This document shows positions 25,261 through 36,700 of a DNA stretch of 64,000 nt, in pieces. Every line of letters begins with the position of its first letter. Within the stretch, counting starts at the first letter, position 1. The DNA is taken from NCBI GenBank assembly GCA_016987375.1, contig PJRA01000196.1:1645619-1709618 (forward strand). Direction: 5' to 3'. A program made the position numbers and the translations under genes. Below the pieces are notes generated by a model that was not told the origin of the DNA, did not search any database, and worked only from the letters and a program-made list of their open reading frames with translations. The DNA is from Brachionus koreanus (Eukaryota; Rotifera; Eurotatoria; Ploima; Brachionidae).

Positions 25261-25320
25261 AACGTAAAAAATAGCAGGACTTGATGGTGTTCAGCAAAAT
25301 TTACTTTTATAAAACAGCCA
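25261..25320 (+). mobile_element. Very short LINE RT relic
   Basis: Reads KIAGLDGVQQNLL, resembling the conserved K-A-G-D-G-I start of the RT domain. Only about 15 codons; low confidence. Confidence 0.35.
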
Positions 25321-25671
25321 CAAGTTACAATGTACGAATAAATTAAACCAGAGAATTTTGAAGTTAAACAAAAATTTTTTGAAAATAATATTTATAGTTT
25401 GAATATTTTAGTTTTAAACATGCAATTTTGTTGCAAATTTAGACATGAGCTTAACTTGTAAAAAAACTTTTTTCTATTTTCCCAATATAATGACTCATAT
25501 TTTTTTTTATTTTTTTCTAAAAAATTAAATCTAAAGTTCTCATGTTCTCTAATCATAAACTTTTCAACACATAGACAGGGCAACAAGCTAAGGAAAAAAA
25601 ATTACGTCATTTATTTTTATTTTAAGTCTAATTAAAAATGTTTTTAAAATTTAATCTTGAAAAGCACAATG

Positions 25672-27810
25672 TTATAAACTTTCACAAAATTGGCCTGAAA
25701 AACCTGGCAAACAATTACACTGACAACTTTGAGGGTCAACTGTGCCACCATTTTTACAGAATGTTGTACCACCACATTCTTAAAATAAAAGAATATTTTT
25801 TGGAAAAAATTTTTTAATTTCATCAATATTACGTATGCATGTAATTGGGCATAAGCCAACAATGTCTTCATCTAAACATTTTAGGTCGTTACATTCAGAT
25901 GGATCATACGAAGTCAATAAAGCGGTACTGTTCAACTTATCACACAAGGGGCCGTAATATTTGTCATTACAATTGCATATACAATTTCCATCAACATTTA
26001 TTTGAGCTGTCCCATATACACAATTTAACTCTGAGCAAATTGAGAAAGCTAAGCACTCAGAAGTACATCCTTTAGGACACAAATTTTTGGTAAATGATGA
26101 TTCACAATCCTGTAATGTTAAATTGTAACTGCTGCATTGTGAATTGTCGTAACATGGTGAAGTTGTTGTTGTAGTAGTGGTTGAAGTTGATGCTGTTGTT
26201 GAGCCTAAACATTGAACAGAGCATGTTTTAGGACATAAATTTTGGGTAAATGATGATTCGCAATCCTTCAAAGTTAAACTATAGCTGCTGCATTGTGCAT
26301 TATCATAGCAGGGGTCAATTTGGAATTCGCATTCCTCGCCATAATAATTTTCATAGCACTGACAAATGCATTCTGAATTTACGAAACCATGTTGCCAGTT
26401 ACAAGGAACTAGTCCACAATCTATAATTGGCGTTTTTGTTGACGAACTAACAATTGAATATGATGACAGAGTAGTTTTCGTAAAAGTTGGAGGTTGTGGC
26501 ACTGGACTTGCTTCTCCATTACATCTTTATTTTAAATCAATTATATCTTCATCTTTATTTTATTTTGATTAATTTGCAGATTTTAGAAAAAAATTTGTTC
26601 TTGCTATATTCATTATAGTCGAATAAATTTGTTCCAAAAAAGAATATTTATAAAAATTTGAATTATTTAGGTTTTTAAGCTTATTATTATATATAGTTAT
26701 ATTTTAAATTATGTTTTAAGAAAATTTTTTTAAAATTAAAATGGTTTTTATTTTAATTGAAAATGCAAAAAATACATACTTAGCACCTGCTACTGATTGA
26801 GCATAAAATTGATAAATTTCAAAAAATAGGTCTTTTTCATACTAATACCACATTTCTAATTATTTATTTGCTCGTCTAAATCTAATTCAAAAGATTCCTA
26901 GCTTTCTGATCATGCCAACACAATCTTTGATTTAAACCTATTATTGATTTTTCAAAGTTGAGACTTCTTTTTCGATTCTGCTAAAACTTTGCAAATTTAG
27001 ATTAAAATTTAAATTATAATTTAAATTTGGACAAATTTGATTTTAATGCATTTTGCAGAGAATTTGCACATGATTAGCAGACTTTAACTTTGATGCAACT
27101 TCGAAGAGAATTTGTAAAAACTATATAATTTATTTGATTAATTAATATTTTGATATTTTTTTAAAATAAAAATATATTTGCTCAAAAATAAAATAATTTA
27201 CAAACAAGCATTTTTGAGAGCTTATAAACTAATTTAGAATTATATTTCAATTGAATGGCAAGCCTATGGTTCAATAGTTTAAGAAACTAAATAAGTAAAT
27301 CAATTTACCCATCCGTATTGCAGAGATAGTACAAATTATTATTAGTTCCAGTGAAAACTCCCGACTGACCTCCTCGGTCGGCAATTGCATCTATGCTACT
27401 AGAGCATGTTCGGTACAGAACTTAAAGCAAAATTTAAAACTATTAAAACATTTAATTTGTTTTATTTTACGGTTTCCGTCATTTAGGTTATAGTAAATCA
27501 TACTTTAAAATCATTAAATAATTTATTCTTAAACATAAATGTTGTCTTACCAGCTTCCAGAACAAGGAACACGATATTTTTGTATTTGAACATAGTCTAT
27601 GGGATCTGCACATGCTTCCTATTTGAAATGAAAATATTAAATCGATTTTTTGTTATAAATAAATTACCAAATTAGCGTTGCATTCATAACAGTATATTGC
27701 CTCTGGTAAACAGATCATCAGCTAGATTATATTAAAATAAATTTAAACTTACCAGCAGTGTCTTGCTGCAAAATAATTAGAAACAATGGTAAAATAAATT
27801 CAAAATTCAT
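25672..27810 (-). CDS. Secreted Ly6/uPAR + EGF + ShKT mosaic protein
   Basis: Seven exons join in phase: 27810-27753, 27702-27668, 27618-27551, 27502-27471, 27420-27309, 26524-25833, 25778-25672, giving 367 residues. A signal peptide (MNFEFILPLFLIILQQDTA) is followed by a three-finger Ly6/uPAR-like domain: AIYCYECNANLEACADP near the start and YLCNTDGCNG at the end. Then come an EGF-like module (CQCYENYYGEEC), two ShKT-like modules (CYDNAQCSSYSLTLKDC...LCPKTCSVQC and a near repeat) joined by a Ser/Thr-rich linker, another EGF (CICNCNDKYYGPLC), a partial ShKT-like stretch and a final EGF ending CNCLPGFSGQFC. The 32-nt fourth exon is needed to keep phase. No membrane anchor or GPI signal is evident, so it is probably secreted. 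Function unknown; the modules suggest binding. Confidence 0.8.
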
Positions 27811-30800
27811 TTTTTTTTCAATTTATATTTTTGTAATTGATGCAATGTTAAAAAAATTAAATTTTGTTGGCTTTTTATAACGGGTCTAAAGTAAATTATT
27901 TGAAATTATTACTTGTTTTAATTTCGATCAGGTTACATAGTTTGATTTCTATAAAAACCAGTAACAGACATTGTATCATTTTTAAAAAATAAATATTTGT
28001 CAAAAAATTTTTTTTTACTTAAAACATTAAGTAAATGGCAATATTTAAAAATATTTTAAAAATCCAGAGTTCTTACTTTTAATTTAAGTCGATTATTCTA
28101 TCTTTAAAATTAATTTAATTATCGTACAAGTTGTTATATAAGATGTTTATATTTGTTTTTTTTACCTTAAGTTCAAAAACCAATATTTTTTCCAAAAGCT
28201 GGAACTACGCTTTAAGCTAATAAAAATTGTGACATTTCCCTGTGAAATAAGATAAAGAAACTAATCTTAAAAATTGTTAGTTCTTAAATTAGTCATATTT
28301 TATTTCATATTTTTTCAATCAAATAGAAATTAAATTTTATAAAAAAAATTAAATCGAATTAAAAGGATAAATTTATTTTAAAAAAAGCTAAAAAATATTC
28401 TTCATTTATCAACGTCTAGATAAATAATAATAAAACAATCTGTATTATTAAATACAATCTCTTTTTTTTTATTAAATTATTTAATAAAGTCTTTTGGTTG
28501 TGTTTACAATTTAACCAGGTTTTGTGAAAGACAAAAGTGTCCTGTTTCTTCAAATTAATCTGATCAATTTTCTAATCAATAAATACAGTATAGAACAGTT
28601 ATAACGATTCGATTCACTTGGAGGCTTGAAAAGGTGTCTGTTATAACCGATGCTTGTTATTCACAAAATAAAATAAAAAATAATTTTTTCTAAAGCTTTA
28701 TTCAAATAAAATCAAAATGCAGTTAGTAAATTTAGAATTAAATTAGGTTTACTTTTTAAAATAATCTCTAAAAATTTTTTGATTGACTAGCTTGCCCAAT
28801 ATTTCCCTTTAGACTGATTTAAAATTTTTTAGATATGCTTTTTATTATTTTAATATTTTTACTTTAAATATAGTTTAAGTTTAGTTCCCGGAAGTTTGCA
28901 ATGGAGCTTAGTTCTTCTTTTTAGCCGCATCAGAAAAATTCAAGATTTGGATAGATGATTAAAAATGAGTAATTTTGGAAATAATAATGAATATGGTTAT
29001 ATGTCTGTAATAAAAGTAATAAAAATAAGTGCTTCAGCAGATTAAGTTTTGACCAAATCTTTAAGTAGTAGTATTTTTGTTTTAGCTTTGGATGATTCAT
29101 GGAAGATGTTATATTTTTTTAGATTTTGTAAAAGCTTCAGATAATTCTTGGAATCTGAACTATGGTCTGATATGAACTATTCAGATGTCAAATGGTCGTT
29201 GTTTAATTGCTTGGCTGTTGATCTTAAGTTTTAAAGTTTCATCATGTTGCTTTTAAATACTGTAAATTGTACCTGATGTTTGGTATTTTTTACTCTTCAC
29301 ATATTTGGTATCGAGTTTTTCCTTTGCCATAAATAAGCTCTTTTTTTAACCCTTTCATTTGTTGATTGACTTGTAAATGTGAAATAATTTTTAAATTAAA
29401 CTTTAATGTATCCATATTTTTTTCCTTTCTTATGCGTCAATGTATGAAATTTTCTCAATTAAATTCATTTATCAATTTTTGTTATATAAAGATTTGTTTT
29501 AATAAATTTTTTACAAGTTCGTAATTTTATCAAAAAATTTTTAGGTTTGCTAATAAACTAATTTTATTATCTTTAAATCAGATTCAAAAACTATTCAACA
29601 GAAAATTAAAAAAATATGGCTTTTAAATTATTTGGAAAACAAATTAAAAATTTACTGAAAAATTGCACAAAAAATCTAAAAATATGAAATTATTCTCATC
29701 TTTCCATTTAAGAAAATTTTTTCAATCATAAAATTTATATTTGTAAAAATCAAATAAAAAAATTCAATTATTTTTGTCTAAAGTAAAATACCAAATAATT
29801 AAAAGCTGTCCTATTAGCTTCTAACGATAAAAAGGTGTAGTCATATTTTAACTGATACTTTTTCTGTAAAATTATTTTAAAAATTTTATTTTATTTTTCT
29901 ATGATAAACATGCGCTTCAGGTGCCAATTGATTTGGATAGATGATTAAAAATGAGTTTTTTTTTAATGTTTTGAAAATGAATGTTTTTTTATTTAACAAG
30001 TTGTTAAATTTAAAGATTGATATTTTACATAAAACAAATTATTTTAAATTAAAAAAGAATGAATTATTAGCAAATAATTCTTATTTGACAATATCTTTGA
30101 ATTATATCTAAATATTTATTAGCTATTATGAAAAAATAATCTCTGATAACATATCATTTTGTTACTTAAATTTTTTTTTCTTGTAATTTATACTTCTAGA
30201 GAAACAAAATATATTTACCCTGAACTTTTTAATTCTTCAGATGTTTTAAGATCATCTTTGAGCTTTATGGACTTGTTTTGCCTTAAAAATGTCCAGAAAT
30301 ATTTTCATTAATAATTTTTAAAAATTTTGATTTCTTTGAAAATAAGATTTTAATTTTCCGATCAATGATTTAAATCTAGTAAGATAAATCATTATTTATA
30401 TATTTTTTAAAAATTGAAAAATAGATTACATATTAAAAATTTAATTAGTTTTAAATTTCGAATTTTTGAAATATCTGAATAATCCATTTAACCTTTATCT
30501 AGAAAGATGTTCAACATTGACACATTTGTTCATGTTAATAGCAGCATTTTATTTAAGTGTATGCAACCAAATTTGAATAAGTATCCTTAAATAAGGAATT
30601 AACATATATTTATTTTTTTACTCAACTTCGATTTTATCCAATTTGAAAAGATAGAAATATGCGAAAAGAGCTGCTGAGAAAAGCAACAAAATTGTTTAAT
30701 TTAAATAATAAAAATTTAATTAAGATTTAATATTTATATCTTTGTGTCCATCGATGGGTCCATGGATGCTAGGGTTGGGATAATGACCTGATGAGAAAAG

Positions 30801-31260
30801 ATGAGAAAAGGAGAAGAGAAGTAGAAATAAAATTGAATTTCAAGTAAATGAGACGCTACTATGTTTATGTATAGACCTAGATAACTAAATTCAATTTTAA
30901 TTTTTTTTTCAGCTATCATAGCGAGACTAAAACTAGACCCGTTCCACAGGTGCTGTTGTAGCTTAATATTATAATTATTATTATTATACTAATTTGACAC
31001 ATTTAAAATTTATTTTGAATTCTTATTAATAGGCCTAAAAATAAAAAAAAATAATTTTCAATTTCAATTTCAATTTAGAAATAATTTAAGTGATAAATTG
31101 TTAGAATAGTTTATTAACTTTTAAATTTCTTTTGATACAAATTTTCTATGTGGCAAAATAGGTCCAAAATGTAATTTTTTTTGTCTGACATTGTGAACTG
31201 ACAATTTTTTAAAATAAAAATTTGACTTTAAACTTTAAAAGCTATTCCAGTTTTTTTAAA
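27811..31260. other. Long intergenic, no gene seen
   Basis: AT-rich. The word GATTTGGATAGATGATTAAA occurs near 28943 and again near 29929, so a diverged repeat is present. Near 28585-28665, GTTATAACGATT and GTTATAACCGAT resemble pogo/Tigger-type ends but no pair of termini could be fixed. No coding exon recognised. Confidence 0.45.
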
Positions 31261-31270
31261 TATTTCAAAG

Positions 31271-31493
31271 TTAACACTCACAACCCGGAGTGGTTATTTT
31301 TGGCCCTTTGTTTTACCTTATCCTTTTACATTTTATTTAATGAAAATGAGCATATTTTGCAACATTAATTAATTAATCTAAGTATTTTTTGATTTTAGAT
31401 TTATGATTGAAAAAATATTCCAAAAAATTATTAAATTTATTTAAATAAGATTAAAGAAACGATGTAACTAAAAAGCGACCCAAATACTTTGAA
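31271..31493. mobile_element. piggyBac-type MITE relic (left part)
   Basis: Starts TTAA then CACTCACAACCCGGAG, matching the left end of the complete element at 35498. The interior shares an ATATTTTGCAACA...TTATTAAATTTATTTAA pattern with 36310-36420. The right end is not found; a second MITE begins at 31494. Confidence 0.5.
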
Positions 31494-31699
31494 GGCTAAG
31501 TAAAATTTTTGATCAAATTTCATTTTTTAAAAAAGATCAAAACATTTTAAATGCGCAATTAAATTTTAATGCATTTTTATAAATTACAATTCTAAAAATA
31601 AAGCTTTGAAATTTTACAAAATTGGAAAATCTGCGATGAAATTTAAAATGTTTTGATCTTTTTTGAAAAATGAAATTTGATCAAAAATTTTACTTAGCC
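31494..31699. mobile_element. 206-bp MITE with 59-bp terminal inverted repeats
   Basis: Arms 31494-31552 and 31641-31699 are reverse complements with one mismatch, starting GGCTAAGTAAAATTTTTGAT. Flanking direct repeats ACTTTGAA (31486-31493) and ACTTTGAT (31700-31707) share 7 of 8 bases, the expected size of a hAT-like target duplication. No ORF. The near-identity of the arms suggests a young insertion. Confidence 0.85.
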
Positions 31700-31719
31700 A
31701 CTTTGATATGTCTAAATCT

Positions 31720-32120
31720 TTATTCTGAACAGTTGGAGCGTATGTATGCTTCACTTCAGAAAAAAAACAACCTTTTCTAGTCAACCAAAAGCATAGTTTA
31801 CTTCTTCAAGATAATACAACAAGAGGAACGATGGCAAAAATAGAAGAGCTTGGAGGGATCGAACTTATTCTTCATCTAGCATAAAATCTTTTCCTTTTAA
31901 TTATTTTCCTTTTGACAAAATGACTTATTTTCAGAGAGGACGGAATTTTGATAACCAAGACCAAAATGAAGAAGCTTGTCATGTGTTTTTTTTGGCTTCT
32001 AAAGTCATGAATGATATTAAGTCTAAAGAGGAATCAATCTACTCGCTGATAAATGCTTTGAAGATTAGCAAACTATTGCTTCTTTTTTTTTGATATATAA
32101 AAAAAAAGACTATTTAAGAG
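31720..32120 (+). pseudogene. Mariner transposase relic
   Basis: In changing frames: YSEQLERMYASLQKKN, an LLQDNTTRGTMAKIEELGG segment corresponding to the mariner HDNARPH..K-EELGWE motif with the catalytic Asp, then FDNQDQNEEA and FLASK near the end. Several frameshifts and stops; inactive. Confidence 0.75.
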
Positions 32121-33749
32121 TATTTACATGATTCTTTTCAAGTAAACTTTAATTATATACCCATCACTTATACTAAAATAATGTAATAGGATTATTATCT
32201 TGAAAGCTTATCGATTAAAGTTAATTCGAAGCTATTTTTTATCTTGCAGTTTTAGTATATATCCAGTTTTATAATACGATTTCTCTACTTTTGTATGTTT
32301 ATTTTCAAAGGAATCAATCTAAAAATTATTAATTCTAACTAAATTATTATTAAACTCTTAATTTTCAAATTTGAATTAAATAGCTTTAATGAGATAATTA
32401 AATTTTTTTAAAAAATATGCTCTTATTTCTGTCCAACATAGATTCTCAAAGAATGATAGGAGGGAGTGAACTATTTCATTCAATAGCTTCTCTCTGCAAT
32501 TAAATTTTAAAAACTATTCATAACGCAAATTTGCACAAAACCAATTTAGGTGGTGCATTCTTTGTATCAAATGATAAGGACTTTTTCTAGATCTAAAGAA
32601 AAAAGTTTTATAGAAAAAACTTAAATTTAGTTTTTTTTCTCTGTTTTTTCAAAAAATTTAGATATTTGATTATTATTTTTGTTATTTTTTAGTAAAACTC
32701 GCTTTTAAAAATATGTTCTTTTTTCTATAAATAGATGCTGGATTGATCAAATTCTTTACTAATTAATATTTAAAATAATAAACGAAGTATGTTTCTTTTA
32801 AAAATTAAGTGAAGAGTCAATCAATTTGGCTTATCTTTAAATAAGATTGGCTTTGTGAATAGAAGAAGAGTATAGTAATCTTATAAAAAATTAGAAAGAA
32901 ATTTTAAACAACACTTTTACATATTTTAATTTAATAATAAATTTCAAAATTATACTGCCTCTTCTGATTTCTTTGGCAAGTTCAGTAAGAAACAGTGAGT
33001 CTACCAACTCTTTAGATTAATTTTTTTTTTGCAATTTGAAAAATCAAATAGCTTATTTCGAAATTTTCGCAATTCAAGCTATGAAAATTTTTTTTAACTT
33101 TGTTGCAAAATTTAATATTTAACTTGAATACCTCGTTTAAGTTTTTTAAAAGCTTAATGAATTTTTAATGATTTGTATCTTTCTAAATGTTAGTTTCTGA
33201 GAATCAATTTTAATAATGAAAAGAATAATCAAAAATTAATCCTACTAAGGATTTATTAAGAAACTTAAATATATTAAACCTTGAATCACAGCGTTCTTTT
33301 AAATCATTTACCCCATGGGATCAAATGTTAGCTTTGAAGTTAACTTTTTCCTCATATTTTTATCATATATTAGACTGGTTAAATCATATTTAAGTAAAAT
33401 AACAATATAACACATTAATACAGATAATAATTTTATCAAAACTTCAGATTTCTTTTTATTCGAAAAGTGCGTTCTAAAAGCCGCGGCTAGATTTGAAGAA
33501 ATTTTCTTATCCAAATACTTAAAAAAGACTAAATATTTATAAACTTTTATTTTTTTCTATTTGAATTACATAATTAAAAATTATAATAAAAAAAAAGAAT
33601 CTTACAAAATTGAATTCTAAAATGCGAGCAAAAATACCTTGATAGTTTCTATAAATTATCTTTTTCGCATTTTATAACCAAACTTTGCTGCTCATATTTT
33701 ATGTAAATTGTAGTTGAATATAACTTTAAATCTATCTAGACTGAATATA
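32121..33749. other. Intergenic upstream of CNK
   Basis: AT-rich; no exon recognised. The 68-codon minus frame at 33308-33514 has no recognisable motif and is not called. Confidence 0.45.
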
Positions 33750-36700
33750 ATGAACCATACTCACAACTACCTAAAATACCTAAACTATCAAAAATGGACT
33801 GTCGATCAGGTGGCTGAATGGCTAAAAGGTAAAACTTACCTACTCAAAAATGAAGTGTAAATTGAAAATTTTTAAATCAAGGAATTCGCGGATTTAGCCA
33901 AACTTACATTGCTAATTTCCGGCTCAAGCAAGTCAATGGAAAAACTTTGTCTCTAATTGACTTAGACGACCTAAACGAACTCATACCTGACAATTTAAAT
34001 CAAAGAATGATAACTCTCAAAGCAATTCAAAATTTAATCAACACTGTAAGAAAAATAAAAAAATAAAAAAATAAAAAAATTTTTTTCTATAACTTTTTTA
34101 TTTTTAAAATAAAGAAACATGACATACAAAACGACACTCTACAGTCAATAATATTCAAAATAGTCAATAAATTTAAAACAATGTCAAATTATTTGGAAAA
34201 AATTCAGCAATGCAGCTCGCCTGAGTGCGCTTCGTGTTCAAAATTAAATTCAGACATTATCAAACAGACTAGTCAATTGGCCACTGTATACCGAAAATTG
34301 ATAACTTGGCTTGTAAGACTGCCATTTACAAAAATGAAAAAATTCGAGTCATTTCGCGACGACATCAATTTTAAAATGAAAAGTTTTTTGAAAATAATTC
34401 GAAAAAAAATCACTGAGAATCAAATTGATGATTTGAAACAAATAATAATTGAAATCAGACAAACTTTGTGTGACATGCTGGACTATTTTGATTCAAATTG
34501 TGAGAAAGAGAATGGCAAAGTTTCGGTGGCTTTTAATTATAGTTATTTAGAAAAAGTGCAGCTAATCAAAAGACTGCCTGATCAGGAGCTGGGCATATCA
34601 TTGATTAACTTGGTAGATGGAGTGTACACCATAGCCGAAATAACTCGTGAGTCTGCAGCTGATGAATGCATTAAGTTAAATGTCGAAGATGATATAATAG
34701 CCATTAATAGCCAAGTAGTTCTGGGCTGGCATGTGTACAAGATAAACGAAAAGCTGAACGATATTTTTGAGTCATTTTCTCCACTAATTTTGCTTCTACG
34801 CAAAATGCCCAAGGACCATCTCGTTTCTATTAAGCAGCAAAATCAGAATAAAAACAAATTTTACCTAGCTGGTGAGAATGCTACTAGAAAAAATTCAGTC
34901 AACAAACATCAGCGAAAGCTGTCGTTCTCAGATATTTTTGTCGCGTAAGTGTGCTTGAAAAATTTTTCTAAAAAAAAAATAAAAAAAATCTTCAAATTTT
35001 TATTTCAGCTTTGATCAATTAAATATAAGATTAAGAAGTATTGATTGACACACTTTTAAATGAAAAAATTAAAACACTATTTTGATTTTTCAAATTTTGA
35101 GATTTAAAATAAATTTATTTTAAAGTTTAGAAAAAAATAGTGGTAAATGTACATGCTATGACTAAATTAAAGATATATGTAACGAAAAATAAAATTTGAA
35201 AAATAAATAAAAAAATTGATAGCTAATTTATTTGATTTTTTTGTTTAATTTGTTATAGCATATGCATATAAACAGTATTGTAAAAATTTCTATATTAATG
35301 TTATACATTTTCAATACAAAAACGATATTGTGTCACTGTTTAACTAGTCTTCAAGTATCCAAATTAAATAATAACAATTTTTGATTTTCTGTTAAACTTT
35401 GATGATGATGCATATTGAAGTTTATGACCAAGTCATGTCTAGAAATTTAAAAAAAGAAAATTTTAGAAGCATATTTTAAAAGTAAATATTAAATGCCTAA
35501 CACTCAAAAACCGGAGGGGTCTTTTGAACCCCTTTTGAAACTTCCTTTATTTGTTTTTTATTCAATAAATTTAAGCATTTTTTTTTAATTTTTTTTTCAA
35601 TCATATCTTAAATAGAAAATATTATAAAATTATTTAATTTTTTCTAAAAATAATTTTATTTTCATTGAAAAAAAGTATTAAAAAAGATTTAAATAAAAGG
35701 ATCAAAAAAGTCATCCGGTTTTTGAGTGTTAACTTAATTTTTCATATATGCAAATATATTTTGCATTCAGAATACTTTGTGATAGTTTAAAACATGTTAA
35801 AACATGTCTCTGTAATAAAAATGATTTTTTTCTAAGAAAAACATTTATAAAATAGTCTTTTTTTCACCATGTTAAAAAATCTGTATATGAGGTTATGAGA
35901 ACATAATCTTTTTTCCATAAAACAATTAAATAAACATAGCTACTGTCTTTTTTGATTAAAAGCTTACAAATTGGTTCAAAATGGGCGCTAAGACATTAGA
36001 TATCAATTCATAAAAATCATGAATGTTTGGATACTTTTTAAAAAGGTCAAAATGTTTAAAAATCGGAAATTTAAAAAATCTTTGAAATTTTTGAAGAATT
36101 AAGGGCAAAGACAACAAAAATTAAATTTTTATTTGGATTATAGTAACTTAGTTTCAGAAAGTTCTATCCATATTTACTATTGTTGAGTACCGCTTGTGGC
36201 GGCCGATGTACTGCAAAAAACTTGGTGTCGGCCGTCTTGATGACCGTGTGGAAAATTTTTTTTTCCTAATTTTAACTATTTTCTCTTTTCTTTTCAGATT
36301 TACCTCATGAAATTAAGGATATTTTGCAACAAAAATTCATTAATTTTACCATTTTTTGATTTTATATTTATGAGTGGAAAAAAAAATCTAAAAATTATTA
36401 AATTTATTTAACTAAAAGCGAAAAGAAATAGCATTAAGCGTCAAAAAAATCCTCTAGATTTTGAGGGTTGAATTTTGTCCTAGGCTTGAATATTTAATAG
36501 AGATCAAAAATCTCTATTCTATAATTTTTAGCTTAAAAAAAGAATGCTTTCATATTTTCTATTTGAAGAAATTATTTTCAAATTTTAGTTTTTATTAATT
36601 TAAATATTAATATCAAGCATATTTTAATCTATTTTAATAGATTAAAAATAATTTTTAATTCAACACTAAAATAATTGGCATTTATAATGATTTTTTTTTA

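Noticed and set aside
28585..28665. pogo/Tigger-type terminus (GTTATAACGATT words)
   Set aside because: No matching opposite end, TA flanks or transposase relic could be located, so it is not called as an element.
30770..30785. hAT-like end TAGGGTTGGGA
   Set aside because: A single copy without an inverted partner or target duplication nearby.
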